A DNA stretch of 64,000 bases from Candidatus Coatesiibacteriota bacterium (GTDB lineage: Bacteria > JAFGND01): contig JAFGND010000035.1 in NCBI GenBank assembly GCA_016927185.1, forward strand, positions 1 through 64,000. The letters run 5' to 3'. Under the pieces are notes generated by a model, which was not told the DNA's origin, searched no databases, and saw only the letters and a program-made list of their open reading frames with translations. Position numbers and translations under genes: made by a program. Shown here in pieces: positions 43,764-52,317 of the stretch (position 1 is the stretch's first letter; every line of letters begins with the position of its first letter).

Positions 43764-45821
43764 TTATCCCACTTCAATTCCATAAAAATCAAGTTCTTCT
43801 TTAGAATGTTCATAAGGACAGAATTCAAATTCACCAGAAATATAACCATGTACAGGACATATACTGAAAGTTGGTGTTAATGTGAAATAGGGTAAATGAA
43901 ATTGCTCTGCTATTCTTCTAACAAGAAGTTTACAGGTATTCAGATCATTTACTCTTTCACCAAGAAATGCATGAAAAACAGTACCTCCAGTATATAATGA
44001 TTGAAGCTTCTCCTGATGGCGTAATGACTGGAAAAGATCCTTATTCGAGTTTACTGGCAGATGTGTCGAATTAGTATAGTATGGATGGTTTTTGCCAGCT
44101 GTCTTTATATTGTTGTATTTTTCAATATCCTTGTTTGCAAGCCTGTAGCTTGTTCCTTCTGCAGGAGTAGCCTCAAGGTTTAAAAGAATTCCATTTTCTT
44201 TTTGAATGTTGTTAAGCTTATTTTTTAAAAAATCCAGGGTTTTTTCTGCCAATGACAAACCATTTGTAGTTTCAATACTTTCATTTATAAGGTTCAAGCA
44301 GGCTTCATTCATTCCAATTATTCCAATAGTGGAAAAATGATTATTCCAGTATGTTTTATCTCTTGAGCATATATTCCTCAGATAAAACCTGGAATATGGA
44401 TACAGACCTTGCTGTGTAAAGTTTTCCAGTAATTTTCTTTTGATTTTCAAGGAATCCACCGCTAATTCAATATGTGCCGAAAGCTTTTGAAAGAAACCTT
44501 CCTCACTTGTAGATGTATAAGCTGCTCTTGGTAAATTGATAGTAACAACACCTATTGATCCTGTTAAAGGATTTGCACCAAATAAGCCTCCTCCTCGCCT
44601 TAGGCTATCATCAGAATTTTCATCAACAAGTCGTAAGGATCTTTTCCTGAGTTCCCTGTTATCGAGTCTGAGTCTGCAACACATGCTTCTTGCATCTTCA
44701 GGATGCATGTCACTGTTTATGAAATTTGAGAAATATGGAATGCCATATTTTGCAGTCATTTCCCATACAAGATCAAGGTTTTTGTTATCCCAATCAAAAT
44801 CTTTTGTTATATTATAGGTAGGAATTGGAAATGTGAAGATTCTCCCTTTTGCATCACCCTGCATCATAACTTCTGCGAATGCTCTATTTATCATATCCAT
44901 TTCGTTCTGGAAAGCTGCATATGTTTTATCCTGGGGCTTTCCTCCAATAATAACAGCCATATTTTTTAAATAGGATGGACATACAAGATCGAATGTGATG
45001 TTTGTAAATGGTGTTTGAAAACCAACTCTTGTAGGTACATTAAGGTTAAAAATGAACTCCTGCATTCCCTGAACAACATCTCTGTAATCTAGCTTGTCAT
45101 AATATATGAATGGTGCCAGCAGGGTGTCAAAATTTGAAAAAGCTTGTGCTCCTGCAGCTTCTCCTTGTAATGTATAAAAGAAATTCACTATTTGTCCAAG
45201 CAAGCTGCAATAATGTTTTGCTGGACCGCTTTCTATTTTTCCAGAAACTCCCTTCAAACCATTCATTATCAAATCAAGCAAATCCCAGCCACAACAATAA
45301 ACTGATAACTGACCTAAATCATGTATATGGAAGTCTCCAGTTTGATGAGCTTCTCTTATTTCTGGGGGATAAACTTTCTCCAGCCAGTAATTAGAAGAAA
45401 TTATTGAAGTAACAAAGTTATTTAATCCCTGGAGAGAATAACCCATATTAGAGTTTTCTTTCACACGCCAGTCCACTTGATTCAAGTAATTATCCACTAA
45501 TCCAAGTGTATCGTCGAAAAGAGCTTTTGTGTTCCTGAGTGTTTCATGCTGTGCTCTATAAATGATATAGGCTTTTGCAACATCAGCTAGTCCCTCATTT
45601 ATCAACATCTTTTCGACTAAATCCTGAACATTTTCCACAGTTGGAACTCTATTGTCTTTATAAATGACTCCTAGTATAGAAACTACCTGACTTGATATTT
45701 TTTTTGCAGTTTCCATATCTTCTTTGCCTATTGCTTTCGTTGCTTTATATATTGCCTGAGTAATTTTTTCTTGATTGAAATCGGCAAGGGATCCATCTCG
45801 TTTACGAATCTGCCTGATCAT
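43764..45821 (-). CDS. nrdD: Anaerobic (class III) ribonucleoside-triphosphate reductase, large part
   Basis: 685 residues from the ATG at 45821 (AGGGGG upstream; an earlier TTG is less likely). N-terminal ATP cone (MIRQIRKRDGSLADFNQEKI), then the ten-stranded barrel with FHIHDLGQLSVYCCGWDLLD, CCRLRLDN and the C-terminal Cys region SICPVHGYISGEFEFCPYEH. The protein ends 14 residues later without the glycyl-radical motif, which lies in the next small gene. It reduces NTPs to dNTPs without oxygen. CTTGACA lies about 108 nt upstream. Confidence 0.95.
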   Translation of the reverse strand: MIRQIRKRDGSLADFNQEKITQAIYKATKAIGKEDMETAKKISSQVVSILGVIYKDNRVPTVENVQDLVEKMLINEGLADVAKAYIIYRAQHETLRNTKALFDDTLGLVDNYLNQVDWRVKENSNMGYSLQGLNNFVTSIISSNYWLEKVYPPEIREAHQTGDFHIHDLGQLSVYCCGWDLLDLIMNGLKGVSGKIESGPAKHYCSLLGQIVNFFYTLQGEAAGAQAFSNFDTLLAPFIYYDKLDYRDVVQGMQEFIFNLNVPTRVGFQTPFTNITFDLVCPSYLKNMAVIIGGKPQDKTYAAFQNEMDMINRAFAEVMMQGDAKGRIFTFPIPTYNITKDFDWDNKNLDLVWEMTAKYGIPYFSNFINSDMHPEDARSMCCRLRLDNRELRKRSLRLVDENSDDSLRRGGGLFGANPLTGSIGVVTINLPRAAYTSTSEEGFFQKLSAHIELAVDSLKIKRKLLENFTQQGLYPYSRFYLRNICSRDKTYWNNHFSTIGIIGMNEACLNLINESIETTNGLSLAEKTLDFLKNKLNNIQKENGILLNLEATPAEGTSYRLANKDIEKYNNIKTAGKNHPYYTNSTHLPVNSNKDLFQSLRHQEKLQSLYTGGTVFHAFLGERVNDLNTCKLLVRRIAEQFHLPYFTLTPTFSICPVHGYISGEFEFCPYEHSKEELDFYGIEVG

Positions 45822-45923
45822 GCCCCATTTCCCCCTCTTTTGCAAAAACAAGCTTATAATTCCAAAAGAAATTTAGGTTTTTGCATAAAACATGAAGGCA
45901 GGTTTGCTTCTCTTAAGACCATC

Positions 45924-45930
45924 TGTCAAG
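45924..45930 (-). promoter_or_regulatory. CTTGACA box of the nrdD-dnaE operon
   Basis: Minus-strand CTTGACA followed after 8 nt by TAAGAG. The leader to the nrdD ATG is about 108 nt. I see no clear pair of NrdR boxes. Confidence 0.35.
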
Positions 45931-46063
45931 CAAAAAACGAAAAAAAATCTTCAAAATGTTAACGAATGTTATTAGGAAAGAATCTCTCTGTGCAATTAAA
46001 GAGATGGTGAACATGAATATATTGTAACACTATAATATTCAAGAATATATAAGAAAAGATAAC

Positions 46064-46783
46064 TTATTTATCAGCAGGTATCCCCTTTAATAACTTCATG
46101 ATTTCAATATGGTTATTTACTTTTGCATAATCAAAAGCAGATAATCCACTCTTGTCTTTGAGTTTAATATCAGCTCCGTATTTGATTAGCAATCCTGCAA
46201 CTTTAGTGAATCCATTCTCACAGGCAATCATGAGAGTTGTTATACCTTCATTATCTTTTGCATTTATTTCAGCTTTGTTTTCAAGCAGAATTCTTACTAT
46301 TTGAAAATTCCTGGCTGCAAGCATTAATGGAGTAGTACCATCATTTAATTTATGATTTACTGATGCTCCTTTCCTTATAAGAAGTTTAACTGCTTCTGTA
46401 TGTTCATGGAGAATGGCAGACATCAATGGGGTGCCACCTCCAAGGTATTCCTTTTTGTTTACATCAGCTCCTTTTTTTGTGAGTAACTCTATAATCTTTA
46501 ATTCACCATTTGTACATGCTATAAGAAGTGGTGTACGTCCATCTTTGCTTGGTAAGTCAACTCTGGCTCCTTTTTCTACAAGCAAAACAGCAATTTCAAC
46601 AAACCCAAAACCTGATGCATAAGTTAAAGCACAAAATCCCATTTCATCAGAAGCTTCAGGATTGGCACCTTTTTGAAGGAGGGTTTTCACTGTTTCTATT
46701 TTATTCATCTTTACAGCTTCAAGTAATTCATTATCTAGAGGAGATGTGGAAAGCAGATAAATAAAGAGCATGCTTATATACAT
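46064..46783 (-). CDS. Exported ankyrin-repeat protein
   Basis: 239 residues. A short hydrophobic N-terminus (MYISMLFIYLLSTSP) suggests export. Six to seven ankyrin repeats fill the rest (KTLLQKGANPEASDEMGFCA, VDLPSKDGRTPLLIACTNGE, INAKDNEGITTLMIACENGF). It is a protein-interaction scaffold, and the partner is unknown. It is monocistronic. TTGACA lies 58 nt upstream on the minus strand (46836-46842). Confidence 0.88.
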   Translation of the reverse strand: MYISMLFIYLLSTSPLDNELLEAVKMNKIETVKTLLQKGANPEASDEMGFCALTYASGFGFVEIAVLLVEKGARVDLPSKDGRTPLLIACTNGELKIIELLTKKGADVNKKEYLGGGTPLMSAILHEHTEAVKLLIRKGASVNHKLNDGTTPLMLAARNFQIVRILLENKAEINAKDNEGITTLMIACENGFTKVAGLLIKYGADIKLKDKSGLSAFDYAKVNNHIEIMKLLKGIPADK

Positions 46784-46861
46784 TTATTAAATCCTTGATA
46801 AAATGAAAAGGGAAGAACAATATCATATTACTATATGTCAATCAATTTTATATTACTTTTT

Positions 46862-46868
46862 CTTGACT
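46862..46868 (+). promoter_or_regulatory. CTTGACT box of the SBP-OmpA operon
   Basis: CTTGACT followed after 8 nt by TAAAAT, 76 nt before the ATG at 46940, which has GAGAGGG upstream. This is the only evident promoter for the six-gene run to 53294. Confidence 0.4.
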
Positions 46869-46939
46869 ATATTTGCTAAAATAGAAAACTGTTTACAGTT
46901 AGTTGATTTATTACAAACAATATAATAAGAGAGGGATTT

Positions 46940-48667
46940 ATGGATGACCAGAAACCTGTGAAAATGACAACAGCAGGAAAAATAATTATTCTTTTTGTAA
47001 TTGTTGCTATTGTTCTTGTTGGATTATATCTTGCCAGGAATATCATTTTCCCGAAATCATCACAAACATTATCTAAAGTGGATATGGACAAGTTCAAGAA
47101 AATGGAAGTTGAAAAGGTAAGTCCTCAAGGAATAACTACTGTTTCAGAATATAGTTATGTTCCAAGTTCAATCTTACCTCCTGTCAAGGGAACATCCAAT
47201 TATAAATGGGACTCCAAGGAAAAAATAGTCAAATTCCCGATAAATGTCTGGATCGGCTGGCTTCCAATTGTTGCGGCTAATCATGGTTTCAAGGCAAACA
47301 AAGAATCGATTTTTTATCAGAAATATGGCTTCCAGGTTGAATTAACACTGATAGACAATCCCATTACCGCAAGGGATGCATTTGCAAGTGGTGAGACACA
47401 TGTTTTATGGGGAACTCTTGATATGATGGTTTTATTTACGCCAGAACTCATGAAAGATTCTAGAACTGCCCCTAGAATATTTCAGCAAATAGACTGGTCT
47501 AATGGTGGAGATGGAATAGTATCAAGGGAAACCATAACCAGCATTAACGACTTGAAAGGAAGAACAATTGTTTTAGCCCAGAATTCTCCTTCAGAATATT
47601 TCTTATATAATTTATTGATATTTAGTGGTATCCAGCCTTCTGCGATCAAACCCAAGTATACTACTGACGCTTTCCAGGCAGCAACAGCTTTTGTTGCAGA
47701 ACCTAGTATTGATGCATGTGTATCATGGGCTCCAGATATATATAATATAGAAAAGAAGGTTAAGGGGACAAAGATATTAACAACAACCTCTCAAGCAAAC
47801 AGAGTAATTGCAGATGTATGGGCAATGAGGGCAGATTTTGCAAGAGATCATCCTGAAGTGGCTAAAGGATTGGTTGCTGGTATATTCTATGCAATGGATC
47901 AACTGAAAGATCCTGTTTTCCTGGATAAGGCAATGAAATGGATGGCTACAGGATATAAAATGAAACCTGAAGAAATCAAAGGAATGCTCAATGATGCTCA
48001 TTCCACTAACTTTGCCGAGAACAAGGATTTCTTCTTGAACAGAAATAATCCAACAAATTTTGAAAACACATGGAACAATATAACATTGGTGTACAAGGAA
48101 TTGAACAGGATTAAAGGGGATGTTACATTTGACAAGGTCATGGATTTCTCCATAATTCAACAGCTTGACAAAGATGGAATATTTAAGCACCAGAAAGACG
48201 AATATGTTACCAAACATGTATCAACATCTTACAGCAAACTCCAGGCAGAAAAACCTCTTCTCGTTCAGACAATAAGAATAAGCTTTTATCCTAATTCAGC
48301 AAATATTCATGAACCTCAGCATGATGAATTCGGCAAGCCTGTTGCTGATACAAAGTATGATCCTGAGGCTGATAAGATAATAGAGACAGTAGGAAGACTT
48401 GCAAAGCAATATGACAGAGCTACAATACTTATTACTGGGCATACTGATAGTTCAATGAAGGGAACAGTCAATCCTATACTTGTACAGAAGTTGTCAGATG
48501 ACAGAGCTAAAGCAGTAAAAGAAGCTCTCATAAAGAAATACAAATTTCCACCTGAGAAATTTGTTACAAAAGGATTGGGTTGGGATCAACCTTCCAATCC
48601 TAATGATCCTCTTAATCAACCATTAAACAGAAGAGTAGAAATCTCAGTTTATCCAGCTGAACAATAA
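46940..48667 (+). CDS. NitT/TauT-type solute-binding protein fused to OmpA peptidoglycan-binding domain
   Basis: 575 residues. One N-terminal transmembrane helix (14-37), then a periplasmic-binding fold of the nitrate/sulfonate/taurine class (KFPINVWIGWLPIVAANHGF, KYGFQVELTLIDNPITARDA, GSLDMMV-like GTLDMMVLF, INDLKGRTIVLAQNSPSEYF). Residues about 440-575 are an OmpA domain (RISFYPNSANI, ATILITGHTDSS, LSDDRAKAVKEALIKKY, NRRVEISVYP). The protein would be tied both to the inner membrane and to peptidoglycan. Binding proteins of this class are normally free or lipid-anchored. It overlaps the permease gene by 1 nt. Confidence 0.88.
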   Translation: MDDQKPVKMTTAGKIIILFVIVAIVLVGLYLARNIIFPKSSQTLSKVDMDKFKKMEVEKVSPQGITTVSEYSYVPSSILPPVKGTSNYKWDSKEKIVKFPINVWIGWLPIVAANHGFKANKESIFYQKYGFQVELTLIDNPITARDAFASGETHVLWGTLDMMVLFTPELMKDSRTAPRIFQQIDWSNGGDGIVSRETITSINDLKGRTIVLAQNSPSEYFLYNLLIFSGIQPSAIKPKYTTDAFQAATAFVAEPSIDACVSWAPDIYNIEKKVKGTKILTTTSQANRVIADVWAMRADFARDHPEVAKGLVAGIFYAMDQLKDPVFLDKAMKWMATGYKMKPEEIKGMLNDAHSTNFAENKDFFLNRNNPTNFENTWNNITLVYKELNRIKGDVTFDKVMDFSIIQQLDKDGIFKHQKDEYVTKHVSTSYSKLQAEKPLLVQTIRISFYPNSANIHEPQHDEFGKPVADTKYDPEADKIIETVGRLAKQYDRATILITGHTDSSMKGTVNPILVQKLSDDRAKAVKEALIKKYKFPPEKFVTKGLGWDQPSNPNDPLNQPLNRRVEISVYPAEQ

Positions 48668-49464
48668 TGGCATATATTACGGGAAATAGAACTTACTGGG
48701 AGCGTTTCCTATGGGGAATGCTCCCTTTTATTATAGTACTGATTGTATGGTTTATTTTAACGCTAGGTAAGAATCCTGAAGACAGAATATTAAGCCCGAT
48801 TATTCTTCCAAGTCCACAAGAAGTTGTAAGGAGCATACCTAGTTTGTGGTTTGACCGTGAACTTACAAGAAATGCAATATGGAGTCTCCAGCGAGTCTTT
48901 TTTGGTTTTATTTTTGCTGCTATAATTGCAATTCCATTAGGATTGACAATGGCAGCATTTGGACAGATAAGGGCATTAGGAGAGCCTTTGATTGCAGTCA
49001 CTTCATATCTCCCTATTGCTGCATTAGTACCATTAACTATGAGCTGGTTTGGAATGGATGAAACTCAGAAAATCGCATTCCTGGCTCTTGCAACTTTTAT
49101 CTATTTAGCTCCACTTTCTTTTACTTCAGCAATGAAAGTGGATCAGGTTTATGTAAACACAGCTTATACTTTGGGAGCTAATAGATGGCAGGTTTTGTAT
49201 AAAGTTTTATTCATGATTGCAGCAGGAGATCTTTTCGATAATCTCAGAATGGCATTTGGAGTTGGCTGGACATACATAATTTTAGCTGAAATGGTTAATC
49301 TTGGTAATGGACTGGGAAGTTTGATATTGATTAGTGAAAGAAGAGGTCCAAGAGAGCATATTTATCTTGTATTGCTTAGTATAATTTTAATTGCATTTAT
49401 AATTGATTATATCTGGAAAATGATAGGTAATGTTATCTTCCCCTACAGAAATCTAAAAAAATGA
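48667..49464 (+). CDS. ABC transporter permease (SsuC/TauC/NitT family)
   Basis: 265 residues with about six hydrophobic segments. The EAA cytoplasmic loop reads TAYTLGANRWQVLYKVLFMIA, typical of BPD permeases. AFGVGWTYIILAEMVNLGNGLG matches the SsuC family. It forms the membrane channel for the SBP-OmpA protein and the next ATPase. Start and stop overlap both neighbours. Confidence 0.93.
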   Translation: MAYITGNRTYWERFLWGMLPFIIVLIVWFILTLGKNPEDRILSPIILPSPQEVVRSIPSLWFDRELTRNAIWSLQRVFFGFIFAAIIAIPLGLTMAAFGQIRALGEPLIAVTSYLPIAALVPLTMSWFGMDETQKIAFLALATFIYLAPLSFTSAMKVDQVYVNTAYTLGANRWQVLYKVLFMIAAGDLFDNLRMAFGVGWTYIILAEMVNLGNGLGSLILISERRGPREHIYLVLLSIILIAFIIDYIWKMIGNVIFPYRNLKK

Positions 49465-50543
49465 TTATGAATGAAATAGAGAAGAAAGCTAATGAGCTTA
49501 TGAAAAATGATACTCTCTTCAGGGAAGCAATTATCAAAATAGGAGATTCAAAAACCAGAGCAAAAGGTCAATCAGATCTTAATGCATGGATAGATCAAAC
49601 CAGGAATGTAAAAGATGCTGTAGAAATATCAGATTGGCTTTTCCCTGATAATTATAGAATATTAATAGATAATTATATGAATAAAACAGAAAACAGGGAA
49701 TGCATACAATCAACCTCAGAAATCGATGAAAAACCTCTTTCAATATGTATGGAAGCCAGGAATCTGGGAATGACTTTCGGGATTGGCACAAAGAAGGAAT
49801 TCCGGGCTTTATATGATGTTAGCTTTGCTATAACTGATGTTCCTGACATTGGAGAATTAATATCTATAGTAGGACCTTCAGGATGTGGAAAATCAACATT
49901 ACTAAATATTATTGCTGGTTTTGATGGGTATGTTCCACCAACTGAAGGAGAGCTGACAATACAGGGGAAATCAATAAAAGGTCCGGGTAAGGAAAGAGGA
50001 ATGATTTTTCAGAAGTATTCATCTTTTCCCCATCTTAATGTTGAACAGAATTTATTGTTTGGATTTGAGGTTAATGAGGATTTCAGGAATATCTCCAAAA
50101 TGGAGAAAAATGAATTAGTTAAAGAATGGTTGAATAAAGTTGGGCTTTTTGAACACAGATTCAAATATCCTTCACAACTTTCAGGAGGTCAACAGCAAAG
50201 AGTTGCAATTGCAAGGACTTTAATCCTTAAGCCAAGATTCATCTTGATGGATGAACCATTTAGTGCTCTTGATGAGCCAACGAGACTTGAAATGCAGGAA
50301 TTGCTTGTTAATCTTTATTTTGAAATTCAACCTACAATACTTCTAGTAACACATAGTATAACCGAGGCAGTTTACTTATCTGATAGAGTTTGGTTGATGG
50401 GGGGAAAACCTGGAACCATAAAAAGTGTCTTCAATGATATTATACCGCCTGTCAAGGGAATCAAACCAATTGTAGTACAGGAAGAAGCAAAATTCAAGGA
50501 TTCGGTCAAGAAAGTGATGGAAGAATTCAGGAAAATTGAATAA
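49461..50543 (+). CDS. ABC transporter ATPase with N-terminal extension (SsuB/TauB family)
   Basis: 360 residues. The ATPase domain starts near residue 95, with Walker A GPSGCGKST (138-146), Q loop MIFQKYSSFPHLNV, signature LSGGQQQRVAIA, Walker B RFILMDEPFSALDEPT and H loop VTHSITEAVYLS. SsuB-type ATPases usually have about 255 residues. The extra 95 N-terminal residues (helical, NELMKNDTLFREAI and NAWIDQTRNVKDAVEISDWL) are unusual and may be regulatory. ATG overlaps the permease stop. Confidence 0.92.
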   Translation: MIMNEIEKKANELMKNDTLFREAIIKIGDSKTRAKGQSDLNAWIDQTRNVKDAVEISDWLFPDNYRILIDNYMNKTENRECIQSTSEIDEKPLSICMEARNLGMTFGIGTKKEFRALYDVSFAITDVPDIGELISIVGPSGCGKSTLLNIIAGFDGYVPPTEGELTIQGKSIKGPGKERGMIFQKYSSFPHLNVEQNLLFGFEVNEDFRNISKMEKNELVKEWLNKVGLFEHRFKYPSQLSGGQQQRVAIARTLILKPRFILMDEPFSALDEPTRLEMQELLVNLYFEIQPTILLVTHSITEAVYLSDRVWLMGGKPGTIKSVFNDIIPPVKGIKPIVVQEEAKFKDSVKKVMEEFRKIE

Positions 50544-50545
50544 AA

Positions 50546-51430
50546 ATGGGATTTAAGAAATATTTCAAGGCAGCATTTAGTGGCTGGTTACCTCTTCCAG
50601 GATTAGGATTATTTCCAGTAAACTGGGTGTTACTAACAATTGTTATGCTTCTGACAATAATTGGTTTTTTTGCTGGAGGTCCTCTTGCGGGTTTGGGAAT
50701 TTTTCTGGTGGCATCAGGTATTGATATAGGTTTAGTCCTTGCTTTAACATTTAGCAGCGGTTTTCAAAGGTTTATTGATAATATGGAACTTATATCAAGT
50801 GAAGAGGAAGAAGAAAAACATGGCAAGCAAAAACTTGATATGATGTTAAGAGATCTTGATGATTATTCCAAAGTCAAATTCCTTGCCTTGAAAAATAAAA
50901 TAGATGAAGTGGTAAGACTTTTCAATCAGCTTCATCCTGAAGCTCAGGACCTTGAATTATCAAAGGTAAGAGGTTTGAATACACTTCTTAATACTTATTA
51001 TCAACTTCTGTTTTCAAGGCAGTTAATAAATAACAATATAAAACCAAAGGAAGAAGAAGATTTGAATTCACAGATAGAAGCTCTGGAAAGAAGAAACTTG
51101 AAAGAAAAATCTGAGAGAGTGAAAAAGAGTTTTCAGGGAAGACTTGAAATACTAAGAAAGAGAGCAGAAAAGATATCTCAGTTGAATGAAGTAGCAAGGC
51201 TTGTAGAAAGTGAATTAAACAGGATTCTTGATCAAATTGAACTAATAAAAGCAGATGCATTAACTGCAAAAGACCCTGATACTTTTTCTCAAAGACTAGA
51301 TGCTGTTTCTGCTGAATTCGAGACAAACTCTGAATGGGCTAAACAGCAATACCAGCTGCTTGATGATTTGAGTTCTCTGAACCTCCAATCCAATGATATT
51401 ATAGGGATTGAGAAAAAGCAAAAAGAATGA
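50546..51430 (+). CDS. Membrane-anchored coiled-coil protein of the transporter operon
   Basis: 294 residues. Two hydrophobic helices (about 27-75: VNWVLLTIVMLLTIIGFFAG, LGIFLVASGIDIGLVLALTF) are followed by about 210 mostly helical, highly charged residues with long heptad-like runs (EDLNSQIEALERRNLKEKSE, RLVESELNRILDQIELIKAD). The topology suggests a cytoplasmic coiled-coil arm. No family is recognised. It lies 2 nt after the ATPase and overlaps the UbiA gene by ATGA, so a structural or regulatory partner of the transporter is likely. Confidence 0.75.
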   Translation: MGFKKYFKAAFSGWLPLPGLGLFPVNWVLLTIVMLLTIIGFFAGGPLAGLGIFLVASGIDIGLVLALTFSSGFQRFIDNMELISSEEEEEKHGKQKLDMMLRDLDDYSKVKFLALKNKIDEVVRLFNQLHPEAQDLELSKVRGLNTLLNTYYQLLFSRQLINNNIKPKEEEDLNSQIEALERRNLKEKSERVKKSFQGRLEILRKRAEKISQLNEVARLVESELNRILDQIELIKADALTAKDPDTFSQRLDAVSAEFETNSEWAKQQYQLLDDLSSLNLQSNDIIGIEKKQKE

Positions 51431-52317
51431 TTTCAAAATTCCTGATTTATTTTAGAGCAATAAGAGGATTGGAACTTTTCTTGATGCTTGGATCTCCTGT
51501 TTTAGGATTGCTTTTTGCCAGGCAATCTGAGGGACACAAACATTTTCATATTCTTCATTACTTGATTTTTCTGGTCTCAACTTATTGCCTTGCAGGGCAT
51601 GTTTATGCATATAATAGCTGGGCAGGTTTGAAAGCTGACTTGAAGGATAGAAGCAAAGAGAAGTTCCCCCTTATGGAAGGCAAAATATCTATAAAGGAGA
51701 TGTATACTCTATCTTTCATATTACTTCTCACAGCTTTATTAGGTTACTTTGTATTAAACAAGCATCTTGTTATAGTATCCCTCATAAATGCATTATTATG
51801 GGTTTTGTATTGTGATCCTCGTATTTTGTTTAAGTCAAAACCTATTTTAGGTTCATTAATTCACTTTTTTGCAGGCATATTAAATTTCCTGCTTGGATAT
51901 CTTTTCATTAAAAATCTTGATATGAATGGAATTTTGTTAGGATTATACTTTACCATAATTTTCGTTGGAGGTCATCTAAACCATGAAATTAGAGATTATG
52001 AAGCAGATAAAATAAACAATTATAAAACCAATGCAATATGCTGGGGGAAAAAGCTGATTTTTATTATGTCTTTTTCACTCTTTTCCTATTCAAATATTCA
52101 TCTCATTTTGTTAGCAAAAAACAAAATTGTTGACATTAATATCATTGTCCCTTTGTTAATTTTATATCCTTTATATATATATTTCTCATATATAACTATG
52201 CGAGAAGGGTTAAAATTCCAGGAAATGGATAATTTCAGGAATAGATATAGAATATTATATGCATTATATGGAATTTACATGGCAGTTTATTTATTATATA
52301 AACAAGTAATAATATGA
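51427..52317 (+). CDS. UbiA-family prenyltransferase with altered first Asp motif
   Basis: 296 residues, eight or so transmembrane helices. The first UbiA motif NDxxDxxxD is changed to NSWAGLKAD (N63..D71), losing two Asp. FPLMEGKIS follows as expected. The second motif HEIRDYEADKINNYKTNA is intact. UbiA enzymes transfer polyprenyl groups to aromatics (quinones, hemes), sugars, or glycerol-phosphate lipids (archaeal DGGGP synthase). The substrate here is unclear. It overlaps the coiled-coil gene and the radical SAM gene (both ATGA). Confidence 0.8.
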   Translation: MISKFLIYFRAIRGLELFLMLGSPVLGLLFARQSEGHKHFHILHYLIFLVSTYCLAGHVYAYNSWAGLKADLKDRSKEKFPLMEGKISIKEMYTLSFILLLTALLGYFVLNKHLVIVSLINALLWVLYCDPRILFKSKPILGSLIHFFAGILNFLLGYLFIKNLDMNGILLGLYFTIIFVGGHLNHEIRDYEADKINNYKTNAICWGKKLIFIMSFSLFSYSNIHLILLAKNKIVDINIIVPLLILYPLYIYFSYITMREGLKFQEMDNFRNRYRILYALYGIYMAVYLLYKQVII

